Source: Eisenbergiella tayi (GTDB lineage Bacteria; Bacillota; Clostridia; Lachnospirales; Lachnospiraceae). Taken from it: 64,000 bases of DNA. Within the stretch, counting starts at the first letter, position 1, and every line of letters starts with the position of its first letter. The position numbers and the translations under genes are program-made. Below the pieces are notes generated by a model. The model saw only the letters and a list, made by a program, of their open reading frames with translations, did not search any database and had not been told where the DNA came from. The stretch spans positions 62,001 to 126,000 of the forward strand of contig NZ_MPDJ01000008.1 in assembly GCF_001881565.1 (NCBI RefSeq), in the 5' to 3' direction. This document shows positions 25,232-34,990 of this stretch, piece after piece.

Positions 25232-26203
25232 ATGACACACAGAGAGCGTTTTATAAAGACGCTGAAATGCGAAAAAATCGGAGGTCAGGTACCGACCTTT
25301 GAACTGGTCTTTTTTCTGACGATGGAAGCCTTTGGCAAGGTTCACCCGTCCCATCGCTTTTATGAGCAGTGGAACCAGATGAGCAGCAGGGAGAGAAAAC
25401 TGCATATAGAAGATATGGCCGATATCTATATAAATACGGCAAAGCGTTTTGACCACAGCGCCATCTTTATTCATCCGAATCCCGGTGATTTGGACAGCAC
25501 CCAGTGGCTGCTTGAAACGATCCGGGAAAAAACCGGGGACGAATACTATATCATGATGCACGGGGATCCTACCTGGGCGATCCCCGATGGTGATTCCATG
25601 ATGGATTTTGCCGCACAGATGTATGAAGAACCTGAGGTCTTGAATGAGGAAAGCAAAAAAAGACTGGACAACAGCCTGAAATTTGCCGCAGGACTCGATG
25701 CAAGAGGCCATCTGCTGGATGGTTTTGCCCTGTGCTCCGATTATTGCTTTAATGTGAACCCCTTCTTCAACAGTGAACAGTTCGACGAGCTGATTGTTCC
25801 TTATCTGAAGGAAGTGATTGCGGAGTACCGGAAGATGGGGTATTACACGATTAAACATACCGACGGAAATATCATGCCTATCGTAAAACAGATGGCTGAC
25901 TGTAAGCCGGATGCCATCCATTCCCTGGATCCTCAGGGCGGAGTGGATCTGACGGAGGTCCGTAAAATTGCGGGAGAAAATATTGCCCTGATCGGAAATG
26001 TGAACTGCGGCCTGCTTCAGACCGGCACGGATGAGGAATGCCGGCAGGATGTGCTGCGTGCCCTGAGGCAGGGAATGGAAGCGGGAAAAGGATATGTGTT
26101 CGCCACCTCCAATTGTGTGTATACCGGAATGGCTCTGGAGAGATATGAGATGATGCTGGACATCTGGAGAGAATACGGAAACTACGATAATTACAAGTTT
26201 TGA
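25232..26203 (+). CDS. Uroporphyrinogen decarboxylase-like (URO-D superfamily) protein
   Basis: This 323-residue TIM-barrel protein belongs to the URO-D superfamily, which includes haem-pathway decarboxylases and cobamide-dependent methyltransferases. The N-terminal MTHRERFIKTLKCEK pattern is typical of the methyltransferase-like branch. Candidate metal ligands are the histidine in KHTDGNIMP and the cysteines in GNVNCG and TSNCVYTG, but the second position of the usual HxC pair is Asp. Members of this branch are often found in Clostridia beside sugar genes, with no assigned function that I know. Here it lies 172 bases after the rhamnosidase and converges on the GH8 gene. Haem synthesis is unlikely from context. 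Confidence 0.8.
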   Translation: MTHRERFIKTLKCEKIGGQVPTFELVFFLTMEAFGKVHPSHRFYEQWNQMSSRERKLHIEDMADIYINTAKRFDHSAIFIHPNPGDLDSTQWLLETIREKTGDEYYIMMHGDPTWAIPDGDSMMDFAAQMYEEPEVLNEESKKRLDNSLKFAAGLDARGHLLDGFALCSDYCFNVNPFFNSEQFDELIVPYLKEVIAEYRKMGYYTIKHTDGNIMPIVKQMADCKPDAIHSLDPQGGVDLTEVRKIAGENIALIGNVNCGLLQTGTDEECRQDVLRALRQGMEAGKGYVFATSNCVYTGMALERYEMMLDIWREYGNYDNYKF

Positions 26204-26224
26204 ATGAATGTCCGGAAGCATAAA

Positions 26225-26260
26225 ATTACGCTGTCAGGTTACATAACCTGACAGCGTAAT
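26225..26260. terminator. Bidirectional terminator between convergent URO-D-like and GH8 genes
   Basis: A perfect 17-base inverted repeat (ATTACGCTGTCAGGTTA and its complement) with a minimal loop serves both strands. TTTTAT follows on the minus strand. Confidence 0.75.
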
Positions 26261-26288
26261 TGCAGTTTAAGGCAGTCTGTGCCGGTAT

Positions 26289-27467
26289 TTAGGGCATCCA
26301 GATCCGGTACCTCCCGCTCAGGGCCAGCAGGGCGAAAAGATACAGGCAGTTGTCATAATACCGTCTGTTCCCGGTACGCAGAGGCGTATTCCAGAATTTC
26401 AGGACACAGTCTCTGGCGTATTGTCCGTCCGCAGCCAGGGAAGCCTGGGCGTTTGTGGCGATAACAGCCACCGGATGCAGGGCTTTTTGCTCCACCGGAG
26501 TCCCGTCAATGAGGAAAACCCCGTCCTGGTTGTCTTTGGCTGTTTCCTGATAGAATTGCTGCAGCTTCGCCGCGATTTCCTTTTCCCAGGGGTCTGCCGC
26601 AAACCACAGGTAATCCAGCCCTATGTTGGCAATCGTACGGTAGGCGTCGCTGTAATACCAGTCGTGGCGGTCATTGCCGCCGGGCTGGGAATACACGGGG
26701 GTTCCGTCATATTCCGCATATTCTGCGCACAGGCCTGTCTCGGGATGACAGGCTTTTTTCAGATATTCCCTGCTGGCCTTAGCCGCTGTTTTCCAGAATT
26801 CCCTGTCTTCCTCATCAGCCCAAAGCGCGAAAAGCTCATAAAAATGCGGAAGATGGTAGGAAGGATCGGAAAAATCGCATTCCGTGATAAATTTTATCAG
26901 ATGATTGTCCGGATCCCACATGGGCTTTCCGGTACCGGGTTTCTCACCCTTATGGATGCAGTCATGCAGGATTTTCCGCGCCTGGGCTGAATAATTGAAA
27001 ATCCCTTCTCCGTCGCCCCAGCGGTTGGAAGCGAAGAAGAGTGCCATGGCAAAAAATTCTTCGCCGTCCGGCGCAGGACCCCAGGCATTTTTGGTTCCGT
27101 CCAGCTGACAGGACCATGCGAAATAGCCTTCGTTTTCCATATTTGCTTCAGGATGGGCCGCCAGGGTTTCGGCGCCCATGTACATATACGTCCTGGCCCA
27201 TTTCCAGATGCGGTCGAATTCTTCTTTTTTATCCAGCTGGACGCACATCATCATACCGTAGGACATGCCTTCCGTGCGCACGTCGTTGTTTCCGGTATCG
27301 GTGAGGAAGCCGCAGTCCGGGCCTGCCTCATGATAAATCCGTTCCTCCTCCTTTCCGTAGAACATAGTCCGGAAGGTGTCGGACACCTTCTTTTCAATTT
27401 CTTCCTCCGGAATGCCGCATTCCATAAATACATTCCGGTAAACCCCTGTTTCAAATGCACCTGTCAT
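26289..27467 (-). CDS. GH8 reducing-end xylose-releasing exo-oligoxylanase (Rex)
   Basis: This 392-residue enzyme cuts single xylose units from the reducing end of xylo-oligosaccharides. The whole length aligns by eye with Rex of Bacillus halodurans as I recall it: DVRTEGMSYGMMM (general acid E66), GYFAWS-like EGYFAWSCQLDGTKNAWGPA, SDPSYHLPHFYELFALWA, WYYSDAYRTIANIG (likely base D274) and TPLRTGNRRYYDNCLYLFA. There is no signal peptide, so it acts on imported oligomers. It is the last gene of a minus-strand operon after a binding protein and two permeases, making xylo-oligosaccharides the likely cargo. Confidence 0.95.
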   Translation of the reverse strand: MTGAFETGVYRNVFMECGIPEEEIEKKVSDTFRTMFYGKEEERIYHEAGPDCGFLTDTGNNDVRTEGMSYGMMMCVQLDKKEEFDRIWKWARTYMYMGAETLAAHPEANMENEGYFAWSCQLDGTKNAWGPAPDGEEFFAMALFFASNRWGDGEGIFNYSAQARKILHDCIHKGEKPGTGKPMWDPDNHLIKFITECDFSDPSYHLPHFYELFALWADEEDREFWKTAAKASREYLKKACHPETGLCAEYAEYDGTPVYSQPGGNDRHDWYYSDAYRTIANIGLDYLWFAADPWEKEIAAKLQQFYQETAKDNQDGVFLIDGTPVEQKALHPVAVIATNAQASLAADGQYARDCVLKFWNTPLRTGNRRYYDNCLYLFALLALSGRYRIWMP

Positions 27468-27516
27468 TTCTTTCCCCTTTCTTCTGTGTCCTTACAATAG
27501 TTCCGATTCGGTTGAG

Positions 27517-28440
27517 TTATTCCTTTACGCCGCCAATGGTAAGTCCTGTTATAAAATATCTCTGCAGAAAAGGATACAGGCATACAATGGGCAGCATGGT
27601 CAGTATGGTCGCCGCAGCACGCACGGAGGTAGGCGTTACGGCGCTTGCAGCCGTGGCGTTTTTCATGGATTCCGCGCTTGCCCCCTGATTGGTGACGGAG
27701 GAGAGCAGCTTCATCAGCTCGTACTGGAGCGTTGTATACTGATCACTCATTCTATTATACAGCATCGCGTCAAACCAGGAGTTCCACTGGCCCACGGCAA
27801 CGAATAAGGCTACTGTTGCGTATACCGGTTTGCACAGGGGAGATACGATTTTCAGGAATATGGTCATATATCCCGCCCCGTCCAGCTGGGCGGATTCCTC
27901 CAGGCTGTCCGGGATTCCCGTCATATAGGTGCGGATGACCAGCATATTAAAGGCGCTGAGCATGCCGGGGACGATATAAACCCAGAAGCTGTTGGTCAGT
28001 CCCAGGCCCTTATAAAGAAGGAAAACGGGAATCAGCCCGCCGTTTACATACATGGTGACAACCCAGAACAGGGAGAGCTGGCTCTTGAACAGAAAACGCT
28101 TCCTGCTGACGATAAAGGCCAGGAGGGCGTTGGAGGCGAGAGCGGTGAGAGTCCCGATAATCGTTCTGGCAACGGAAACAACCGCGCCATTAATCAGATT
28201 GTTTTTATGTATGACGGTTTTATAATTCTGCAGGGTCCATTTACGCGGCAGCAGGTAAATCCCTCCGCGGAGGGAGTCGGTGCCGTCATTGAGAGAGATT
28301 GCCAGCGTGTTGAGGACGGGATAGAGCGTGATTACAACAAAGGCAATCATGAAAAGGGTATTTAAAACAGTGAATATTTTGCCGGATACGGAGGAGTTGT
28401 AAGCCACTCCCTTTTGTCCGGATTCTTTTTTTGTTTTCAT
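27517..28440 (-). CDS. ABC sugar transporter permease, YtcP/AraQ family
   Basis: This 307-residue permease has six helices and the EAA-type loop (EESAQLDGAGYMTIFLKIVSPL). It ends FLQRYFITGLTIGGVKE, a variant of the family tail. It lies 12 bases after the LplB-type partner and 49 bases before the GH8 gene. Together they should import xylo-oligosaccharides. Confidence 0.93.
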   Translation of the reverse strand: MKTKKESGQKGVAYNSSVSGKIFTVLNTLFMIAFVVITLYPVLNTLAISLNDGTDSLRGGIYLLPRKWTLQNYKTVIHKNNLINGAVVSVARTIIGTLTALASNALLAFIVSRKRFLFKSQLSLFWVVTMYVNGGLIPVFLLYKGLGLTNSFWVYIVPGMLSAFNMLVIRTYMTGIPDSLEESAQLDGAGYMTIFLKIVSPLCKPVYATVALFVAVGQWNSWFDAMLYNRMSDQYTTLQYELMKLLSSVTNQGASAESMKNATAASAVTPTSVRAAATILTMLPIVCLYPFLQRYFITGLTIGGVKE

Positions 28441-28452
28441 TTTTCTGCCTCC

Positions 28453-29397
28453 TTAGAACAAACGCTCTTCGCCGGTGCGTTTTGCCATTTGGTTTGCGAT
28501 TACAATCAGGATGATGCTGACCACGCTCTTGAAGATACCGGCGGCCGTACCGATAGCATAATCACCCTGGCTGATCCCCCATTTCAATACGTAAATGTCA
28601 ATGGTCTGGGAAACGCTCTGCACAAGGCCGTTGCCTAACAGATACTGTACTTCGAAGCCCGCATTCAGCACGTTGCCCACATTCATCAGAAGAAGTATCA
28701 TGATGGTGGGCTTGATCCCGGGGAAGGTAATGTGCCGGATTTTGGCCCAGCGTCCCGCGCCGTCTATGGATGCGGCTTCATACAGGGAAGGATCGATGGC
28801 GGTGATGGCGGAAAGATAGATGATAGCGTTCCAGCCTGTCTCTTTCCATACATTTGCAAATGCCACAATCCACCAGAAGTACTTGGGATAAGCAAAAAAA
28901 TTCAGCGGCTGTTCCAGAATGTGGAATTTCAGCAGTAGTTCGTTTACAATACCGGTGCCGGAGAGGGCGTCGTGGAGAATCCCTGTAACAATGATCCAGG
29001 AAAGAAAATGCGGCAGATAGGAGATGGTCTGTACCGTTTTCTTTCCCGTTTTGGACTTCACTTCGTTGAGTAATATGGCAAAGGCGATCGCCATGACGAA
29101 GGTGAGCACCAGGTTGATGACGCCCATGGCCAGTGTATTGCGGATGACCCGTAAAAAGGTGGCGTCTGAAAAAAGCTGCTGGAATTTGGCAAGGCCGATA
29201 AACTTTGAATGCAGGATACCGTCCTTGGGTTTATAGTTCTGAAAGGCCATCAGCCAGCCGCCTAACGGAAGATAGCAGAAGATAAAGCCGTATATTACAA
29301 AAACAGCGGCCCAGAAAATAAGGACCTTCTGTCTCCTCAGTTCCTTCCAGGTGATTTCCGTCTTATTCTTTTTTTTCTTTCTTGCATTTCCTGCCAT
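28453..29397 (-). CDS. ABC sugar transporter permease, LplB family
   Basis: This 314-residue permease has a lysine-rich N-terminus, six helices and the EAA loop (YEAASIDGAGRWAKIRHITFPG). It follows the binding-protein gene with a 66-base gap holding a hairpin, and precedes the YtcP-type partner by 12 bases. No ATPase gene accompanies it. Confidence 0.93.
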   Translation of the reverse strand: MAGNARKKKKNKTEITWKELRRQKVLIFWAAVFVIYGFIFCYLPLGGWLMAFQNYKPKDGILHSKFIGLAKFQQLFSDATFLRVIRNTLAMGVINLVLTFVMAIAFAILLNEVKSKTGKKTVQTISYLPHFLSWIIVTGILHDALSGTGIVNELLLKFHILEQPLNFFAYPKYFWWIVAFANVWKETGWNAIIYLSAITAIDPSLYEAASIDGAGRWAKIRHITFPGIKPTIMILLLMNVGNVLNAGFEVQYLLGNGLVQSVSQTIDIYVLKWGISQGDYAIGTAAGIFKSVVSIILIVIANQMAKRTGEERLF

Positions 29398-29416
29398 AAC
29401 TGCTCCTTTATATAGG

Positions 29417-29457
29417 GCAGGCAGCCGTAATCACATATCGTAACCACTGCTGCCTGC
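29417..29457 (-). other. Intercistronic hairpin after the binding-protein gene
   Basis: GCAGGCAGC (29417-29425) pairs perfectly with GCTGCCTGC (29449-29457) between the binding protein and permease genes. No T run follows on the minus strand. It probably stabilises the upstream mRNA or lowers read-through, which would keep binding protein in excess. Confidence 0.5.
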
Positions 29458-29463
29458 AGCTGC

Positions 29464-31170
29464 TTAATATTCGCCGTTATCTTTTGCCAGCTGGATTCTT
29501 CTGTCCAGCTCGGTCTGCATTTCACTTAAGAAATCTTCCGGCTTGCAGTCTGAATAAACTTTCATGTATTCTTCCCAGGCGCTTTCAAAATCGGAAGCCA
29601 TAACAACCTTGGGCAGATATTCATGCTTGATTTCTCCCATTTTTGTCCAGGCGGTTCCGCCGGGGGTGGAGGTGGTCATAGTGTTGCTGTAGGAATACAT
29701 AGGATACCAGGGACCGGGAGGTGTATTGGTTCCAATCATTTCCACATAGGTGGAACAGCCGTAGGCTTCCAGACATTCCTGTACGTCCGCCTGTAAACCG
29801 TCCAGGAATTCCTGAGGCTGTTCGGCAGGGGTGGCGGCGTTGATTCCGTCCTTGCTCATGCCGCTGTAGTTCGGGAAATAGGAATAGGTGCAAAGGTGGG
29901 ATGCCTTGTAAGCGGGATCGGAAGCATTGGTACGCATTTCATCGGTACGGGAGAAGACACCGTTCTCATCTTTATTGTAGTCTACGCCTTCGATTCCCCA
30001 GTTGCGCAGGGTGAGTACTTCAGGGCTGAGAAGATCATTGATGAACTGGAGAGCGCCGTCAATGTCTTTGCAGCTGGTGGTGATACCGAGGCCATTTGAT
30101 ACGTTCAGGGTGCCGTCGGAGGTATGCCACATATTTTTGATATCTTCAGAGATGGTGATAGGCAGAGGAACATAATCGCAGCCCTGCTTATCCAGTCCCT
30201 GCTGCTTTAAGGAATCATTTACGGAATAAGCGAAGTTCCACCACTGGTCAATCATTCCGAGCACACGGCCCGTGGAAAGCTTGGCGATATATTCATCATA
30301 GGTCTGGGTGAAGGATTCCGGATCCACAATTCCCTTCTGGAATTCTTCATTCAGCTTCTGGAAATACCTTTTTGCTGTGGGCGTTGTGTTATAGTCCACA
30401 ATCTTCAGGGTATCCGTGTCTACAATAACGGAGCCGTCGTTGGGATGCCCATCCAGAAACTGGGGAGCGTTTTCCAGACAGAAGTATCTCCAGTCATCGC
30501 AGAGGATGGTATAAGGGATGTTTGCCGTTCCGTCTTCCATGGAAGGATTTGCTTCGTTATAGCTTTCAATGAGGTCAAAATACTGATCCATTGTTTTCAC
30601 TTCCGGATAACCGGCCCATTTTAACACGCGGGTCTGGATCCAGAAGGCCTCGTCGCTGTGTACGGCGCTCATGTCTTTTTCCCAGATATTTCCGAACTGG
30701 GGAATCCAGTAGATTTTTCCGTCTTCCTGACGTACCTTATCCCATTCCGCATCGGAATAGAACTCCTTGATGTTAGGGTATTTATCCAGATAATCATCCA
30801 GGGCCACAAGAGCTCCGGCTTCATACAGCTGAATCTGTCCGTCGCTGCCGTCTATGAAATCCGGGTATTCCCCGCCGGCGATCATCGTTCCCACGGCTTC
30901 CTGGGCGGTCTGGCCTGTCAGCCAGGTTTCCTTGACTCTGGCGCCTGTGATATCAGCGATAGCAGCCTGTATTTCGTTGTCGTCATTGATCTCTGTTCCG
31001 GGAACGGCAAAGAATGCGGTGTATTCCCGAATTCCCTGGCTCTCTGTTTCGCCGGCGCTTTCCTGGGAAGCGGTGCTTCCGGAAGAGGCTGCATTGCCGC
31101 CGCAGCCGGATAAAAGGGAAAGTGCCATTGCTGCAGAGAGTAAAAGCGCTGTCAGTTGTTTCTTTTTCAT
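29464..31170 (-). CDS. Extracellular sugar-binding lipoprotein of an ABC importer
   Basis: This 568-residue lipoprotein has a signal peptide and lipobox LSGC (C23), followed by a Ser/Glu-rich linker and a two-lobed binding fold (AVGTMIAGGEYPDFIDG). It is the first gene of the operon with two permeases and the GH8 enzyme, so xylo-oligosaccharides are the likely ligand. The YesM/YesN pair directly upstream is its likely regulator. The start follows AGGAGG. Confidence 0.92.
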   Translation of the reverse strand: MKKKQLTALLLSAAMALSLLSGCGGNAASSGSTASQESAGETESQGIREYTAFFAVPGTEINDDNEIQAAIADITGARVKETWLTGQTAQEAVGTMIAGGEYPDFIDGSDGQIQLYEAGALVALDDYLDKYPNIKEFYSDAEWDKVRQEDGKIYWIPQFGNIWEKDMSAVHSDEAFWIQTRVLKWAGYPEVKTMDQYFDLIESYNEANPSMEDGTANIPYTILCDDWRYFCLENAPQFLDGHPNDGSVIVDTDTLKIVDYNTTPTAKRYFQKLNEEFQKGIVDPESFTQTYDEYIAKLSTGRVLGMIDQWWNFAYSVNDSLKQQGLDKQGCDYVPLPITISEDIKNMWHTSDGTLNVSNGLGITTSCKDIDGALQFINDLLSPEVLTLRNWGIEGVDYNKDENGVFSRTDEMRTNASDPAYKASHLCTYSYFPNYSGMSKDGINAATPAEQPQEFLDGLQADVQECLEAYGCSTYVEMIGTNTPPGPWYPMYSYSNTMTTSTPGGTAWTKMGEIKHEYLPKVVMASDFESAWEEYMKVYSDCKPEDFLSEMQTELDRRIQLAKDNGEY

Positions 31171-31228
31171 TCTGAATCCTCCTGATAATTCTTAATTACC
31201 TGCTTATTAAAATGCATTGTCAAAATGT

Positions 31229-31240
31229 ATACCCGGGTAT
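31229..31240. promoter_or_regulatory. Perfect 12-base palindrome before the binding-protein gene
   Basis: ATACCCGGGTAT lies about 60 bases upstream of the start, in the 127-base gap between terminator and gene. It is a candidate operator. A possible promoter further upstream (TTGTTG, 16 bases, TAGAAT on minus) is weak. Confidence 0.35.
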
Positions 31241-31297
31241 GTCCTTGTGTATTTATTCTATACCAACTACACAAAACAACAACCTGAGAAAATACAT

Positions 31298-31355
31298 AAA
31301 AAACCCTGACAAATTATAGTTGCACAATTGAACTGTAATTTATCAGGGCTTTTTT
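31298..31355 (-). terminator. Terminator after the YesN-type regulator
   Basis: CCCTGA...TCAGGG ends a long, slightly imperfect stem (31304-31348), with six T residues on each side when read outwards. It separates the two-component operon from the importer operon. Confidence 0.8.
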
Positions 31356-31390
31356 GATAAGTGGACAAAGAACTGTGCTCCCGGCCGGTG

Positions 31391-33004
31391 CTATTCTCTG
31401 CATTTTTTCCGGAATCTGGCCGGGGTGCAGCCCTTTGCCGCGATAAATTTATTGATAAAATAGTCCAGATCATGGTAACCGACCTTTTCCATGATCTCAT
31501 AGTTCTTCATGTCCGTATGAAGGAGAAAGGAGGCGGCCATTTCGATCCTGTAATTATTCAGGTAATCCTTAAAGGAGACGCCATAGGTTTTCCGGAACAG
31601 CTGTCCCAGATAAGCGCTGTTTATGTAATAGTTCTGGCCCAGCTCCTTCAGGGTCAGGTTTTCCGAATAATGTTCCCGGATGTATTGCTCCACCTCTCCG
31701 AGAACGCCGCCGCGTATCGTTTTCCCCCTGATCTGGGAAAGGTAATCCGCATATTCTTCGGCAAAACGCTTCAGATGCATCCGGCTGCCTCTCATGGTAC
31801 CAGAGTCAAAAGCGCTTCCGCTGATAAATTCCAGGATTTCCTCCTGGTTCACATTGGGATCCTGGGCCTGTGCCAGATGGACAAGCTGAAAGAGGAGATA
31901 GTCGATATTGAGGCTCACAAGCTTGGCATCCATGGCATTCTGATTGATTTCATCATACAGATGATCCACAAGGCCCGGTATCCGTTCCTTGTCATTCTGT
32001 TCCACAGCCCTGGCCAGATCGTCCAGGCTGGCCTTGAAAAGCAGGCTTCTGCCTTCCGTCCGTTCCTGTTCCTCATACCAGGAAATGCACTGGTTCATCC
32101 CGTCAACATGGAAATTCTGGAAGGAGCGGGCGATATTGGCGGTCCGGTAGGATTCGGACAGACCGGATATATGATCCACACGGTTTCCCACAAACATGAC
32201 GACCGGATGCTTGATGGCTTCCTGAATGCTGCCCAGGAAGCTGTCGAGATAATCCTGCTCGTTCATTCCGGCTTCCTGCGCCATATAGTCACAGTAGATC
32301 AGGCCGATATCATAATCCCTTTCATTGCTGGATACATCGAAAATGCAGTGCCAGCCGTCTTCTCCCAGAAAGTCCAGACAGGATTGGTACAGAAGCCTCT
32401 GCAGTTTCCTTTTTTCTTCCTCTGTTTTGGGCGGCACGTATTCGGAGCCTTCCTCATTACGGTCATCAATTTCAATATCGATATACCGGATGCCGCCGTC
32501 CGTACGCATCTTTGCGGTCACATATTCCAGGTTCATCTGATCGTATTTGCCGCAGATAATGGCGATGAGGTTTCGCGCAAAATATGCCTTTTCCTGAAGG
32601 GCTTCCTCTTCCTTTTTCCGGAGGGTCAGACTGCTTTCGGCCTTCACCTTGTCGAGAGCGGCTATGAGCTCCGTCTTTCGTACCGGCTTTAAAATATAAT
32701 CCATGCAGCCGTACTGGAGCGCTTTTCTTGCATATTCAAAATCACTGTATCCGCTTAAAATGATAAAATAGGCATCGGAAATGCCTTCTGTCCTCAGCTT
32801 TTCCAGAAGCTCCAGGCCGGACATGGCGGGCATCCGGATATCGGCCAGTATCAGATCCACTTCATTGTTTTTCAGAAACCGGATGGCTTCCAGGCCGTTT
32901 GCCGCGGTCCCCGCAATTTCAAATCCTTCCTTTTCCCAGTCGATCAGGACGGAAAGCCCCTGCAGGATAAAGGGCTCGTCATCAACAAATAATATGCGAA
33001 GCAT
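31391..33004 (-). CDS. YesN-type response regulator with AraC DNA-binding domain
   Basis: This 537-residue regulator has an N-terminal receiver (acidic pair D8/D9, phospho-acceptor D55 in ILADIRMPAMSG, lysine in YILKPV), a long middle region and a C-terminal AraC pair of helix-turn-helix units (about 435-537, LKELGQNYYINSAYLGQLF and EKVGYHDLDYFINKF). It is phosphorylated by the YesM-type kinase encoded 22 bases upstream. Such pairs switch on nearby oligosaccharide importers, here probably the xylo-oligosaccharide importer and GH8 operon. Confidence 0.94.
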   Translation of the reverse strand: MLRILFVDDEPFILQGLSVLIDWEKEGFEIAGTAANGLEAIRFLKNNEVDLILADIRMPAMSGLELLEKLRTEGISDAYFIILSGYSDFEYARKALQYGCMDYILKPVRKTELIAALDKVKAESSLTLRKKEEEALQEKAYFARNLIAIICGKYDQMNLEYVTAKMRTDGGIRYIDIEIDDRNEEGSEYVPPKTEEEKRKLQRLLYQSCLDFLGEDGWHCIFDVSSNERDYDIGLIYCDYMAQEAGMNEQDYLDSFLGSIQEAIKHPVVMFVGNRVDHISGLSESYRTANIARSFQNFHVDGMNQCISWYEEQERTEGRSLLFKASLDDLARAVEQNDKERIPGLVDHLYDEINQNAMDAKLVSLNIDYLLFQLVHLAQAQDPNVNQEEILEFISGSAFDSGTMRGSRMHLKRFAEEYADYLSQIRGKTIRGGVLGEVEQYIREHYSENLTLKELGQNYYINSAYLGQLFRKTYGVSFKDYLNNYRIEMAASFLLHTDMKNYEIMEKVGYHDLDYFINKFIAAKGCTPARFRKKCRE

Positions 33005-33026
33005 CAGGTACCTCCTTCTGTATCAT

Positions 33027-34856
33027 TTATAAATTTTCATTCTGTTTCCATGCTTTTTTATGGAGTGCTTCCACGGGAATTTTGATCGTGATGATAGTGC
33101 CGGAGCCTTTTTCGCTTTCCAGCTCAAAACAGGCCTGATTGCCTGTGGCCATACGCAGCCGCAGACAGGCGTTCATAATTCCCACCCGGCGGTTTTCCTT
33201 GAGCAGCTGCATGCTGGCATTATTCATGTTTTCCTGCATGTCACGGACCAAATCCGGGCTCATTCCGTGGCCGGTATCCTCCACCTCCATACAGAGTACG
33301 CCTTCGTCACAGTAGCAGCGGACGAAAATCCAGCCCGCCGCGGTTTTGTTTTCCAGCCCGTGGACACAGGCGTTTTCGGCAAAAGTGACCAGGGTCAGCT
33401 TGGGGACACAGTATCCCCGGCAGGAGTCATCCACTTCTATCTGGTAGGAAAGGCGATTGCCGAACCGGTATTTCTGAAGCTCCAGGTAAGCTTCCACAAA
33501 CTGTATTTCTTCATGGATGCTGATGGAATCCGTTCCCCAGTCAACATACTGGCGTTCCATCAGAGCCAGCCTTTCCACCATGCCGGCGGTTTCCAGCTCC
33601 TTTTTCAGCAGGCTGTGCATGCGGATGCTTTCCAGGGCGTTGAAGAGAAAATGGGGATTGATCTGGCTGTGGAGGGCCAGAAGCTCCGCTTTCTGTCTGG
33701 CGATATCCATTTCCTGTTCCTTGAGCCTGTCCTTGTAAACGGTCTGTATCAGGTCGTTGATACGGCCGGCCATCAGGTTATAGCTTTCCATAAGGATTCC
33801 GATTTCATCCTTTCCCCGCACCGCGGGCAGGGCTTTCAGTTCATCGATGCCGCCTTTTTCAAAAGCGGCGCCAAGCTCCATGAGCCGTGAGGTGAAGGAA
33901 TGGTTCAGGCCGGTCATCAGCAGGGCCGGCAGAAGCAGGTTCAGACACAGAAGGAAAATCAGAAGTTGGAAATTGTTTTTTATGAGAGCAAGGGCGCTTA
34001 ATTCCCTGTTCAGGACATAAATATTCCATACCCGTCCGTATACATTCATGCTCTTTGAAATCCCTGTTTTCTTCAGCAGGTCGGAGGTGAAGGTCTCATA
34101 GGGCTTTCCCATGCCGCCGTGCCCGTCGTTGGAAAAGAGGATAGTGTCCCCGTCGCAGATATAAACGAGAAAGCTGTATTTGGCGTTTACGATACTCTGG
34201 GACATACTGCTGTAGTCCAGATCCATTTTCACCAGGTTGGGGCCGGAGCCTTTATGATAGTAGTCCATTCTGCGGATGATGGATATTTTCCGCTGTGAAG
34301 AGGTGACGGAGGATTCATAGTAGGGATAGGCGAGAATTTCCTGGCCGGAATCTATAAAATCCCGGTACCACTGTTCTCCTTTTATGGTATCCAGGTTCCA
34401 GAAGCTGCCGCCGTTAACGATACCGGGATTATCCGTATACATCACGATCTGATAATTGCTTGTCACGACGCTGGCTTCATAAAGGGAATCCTTCAGAAAA
34501 TCCTGATAGCGTTCAAAGTAGTCCAGGGGGGATTGGTAGTCGGCTTCCAGAAAGGCATTGATATATTTATTGCTGTAAATATTCAGAGAAAGATTGGCGG
34601 CATTATCCATACGGTTGCTCAGGCTGTATTTGATAGCGTCCGCGATATTTTCCATTTCATGCCGGCTGGTATTGTGCTCGGCGCGTACCGTCATGTAAAT
34701 GATTACGCTGTCAGTCAGGATCAAAGGGAGCAGGACACAGCATAAATAGAGTAGCATAAGTTTTCTGGCGAGGGGAAGGTTATCCAGAAACTTTCCCGGC
34801 CCTGCCAGCAGACGCTGCTTTACATTTGCAAAAAGGTTTGTTGTCCTCTTATCCAT
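33027..34856 (-). CDS. YesM-type sensor histidine kinase
   Basis: This 609-residue kinase has a helix near residue 35, an outside Cache-like sensor (about 60-285), a second helix near 295 (NNFQLLIFLLCLNLLLPALL), a HAMP domain, a His_kinase domain with HSQINPHFLFNALESIR, and an ATPase domain (ENACVHGLENK, DTGHGMSPDL). I start it at ATG 34856, 7 bases after GGAGGGGG, rather than at 34877. It forms an operon with the YesN-type regulator. The signal may be the sugar or the liganded binding protein. Confidence 0.93.
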   Translation of the reverse strand: MDKRTTNLFANVKQRLLAGPGKFLDNLPLARKLMLLYLCCVLLPLILTDSVIIYMTVRAEHNTSRHEMENIADAIKYSLSNRMDNAANLSLNIYSNKYINAFLEADYQSPLDYFERYQDFLKDSLYEASVVTSNYQIVMYTDNPGIVNGGSFWNLDTIKGEQWYRDFIDSGQEILAYPYYESSVTSSQRKISIIRRMDYYHKGSGPNLVKMDLDYSSMSQSIVNAKYSFLVYICDGDTILFSNDGHGGMGKPYETFTSDLLKKTGISKSMNVYGRVWNIYVLNRELSALALIKNNFQLLIFLLCLNLLLPALLMTGLNHSFTSRLMELGAAFEKGGIDELKALPAVRGKDEIGILMESYNLMAGRINDLIQTVYKDRLKEQEMDIARQKAELLALHSQINPHFLFNALESIRMHSLLKKELETAGMVERLALMERQYVDWGTDSISIHEEIQFVEAYLELQKYRFGNRLSYQIEVDDSCRGYCVPKLTLVTFAENACVHGLENKTAAGWIFVRCYCDEGVLCMEVEDTGHGMSPDLVRDMQENMNNASMQLLKENRRVGIMNACLRLRMATGNQACFELESEKGSGTIITIKIPVEALHKKAWKQNENL

Positions 34857-34990
34857 ATGTGTCCCCCTCCACGCCAAACGGCGGCAAAAAAACGGGAACC
34901 ATGGGGCCCCGATCTTAGTCAGGTTATACTAATACCGCTTTCGTGTGAAAGAATTGTAACATATTAGCCAAAGGGAAACAAGCTTCAGTT

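Noticed and set aside
31361..32692. Plus-strand open frame (443 codons) opposite the YesN-type regulator
   Set aside because: Shadow of a clear response regulator, and it crosses no promoter-like sequence.
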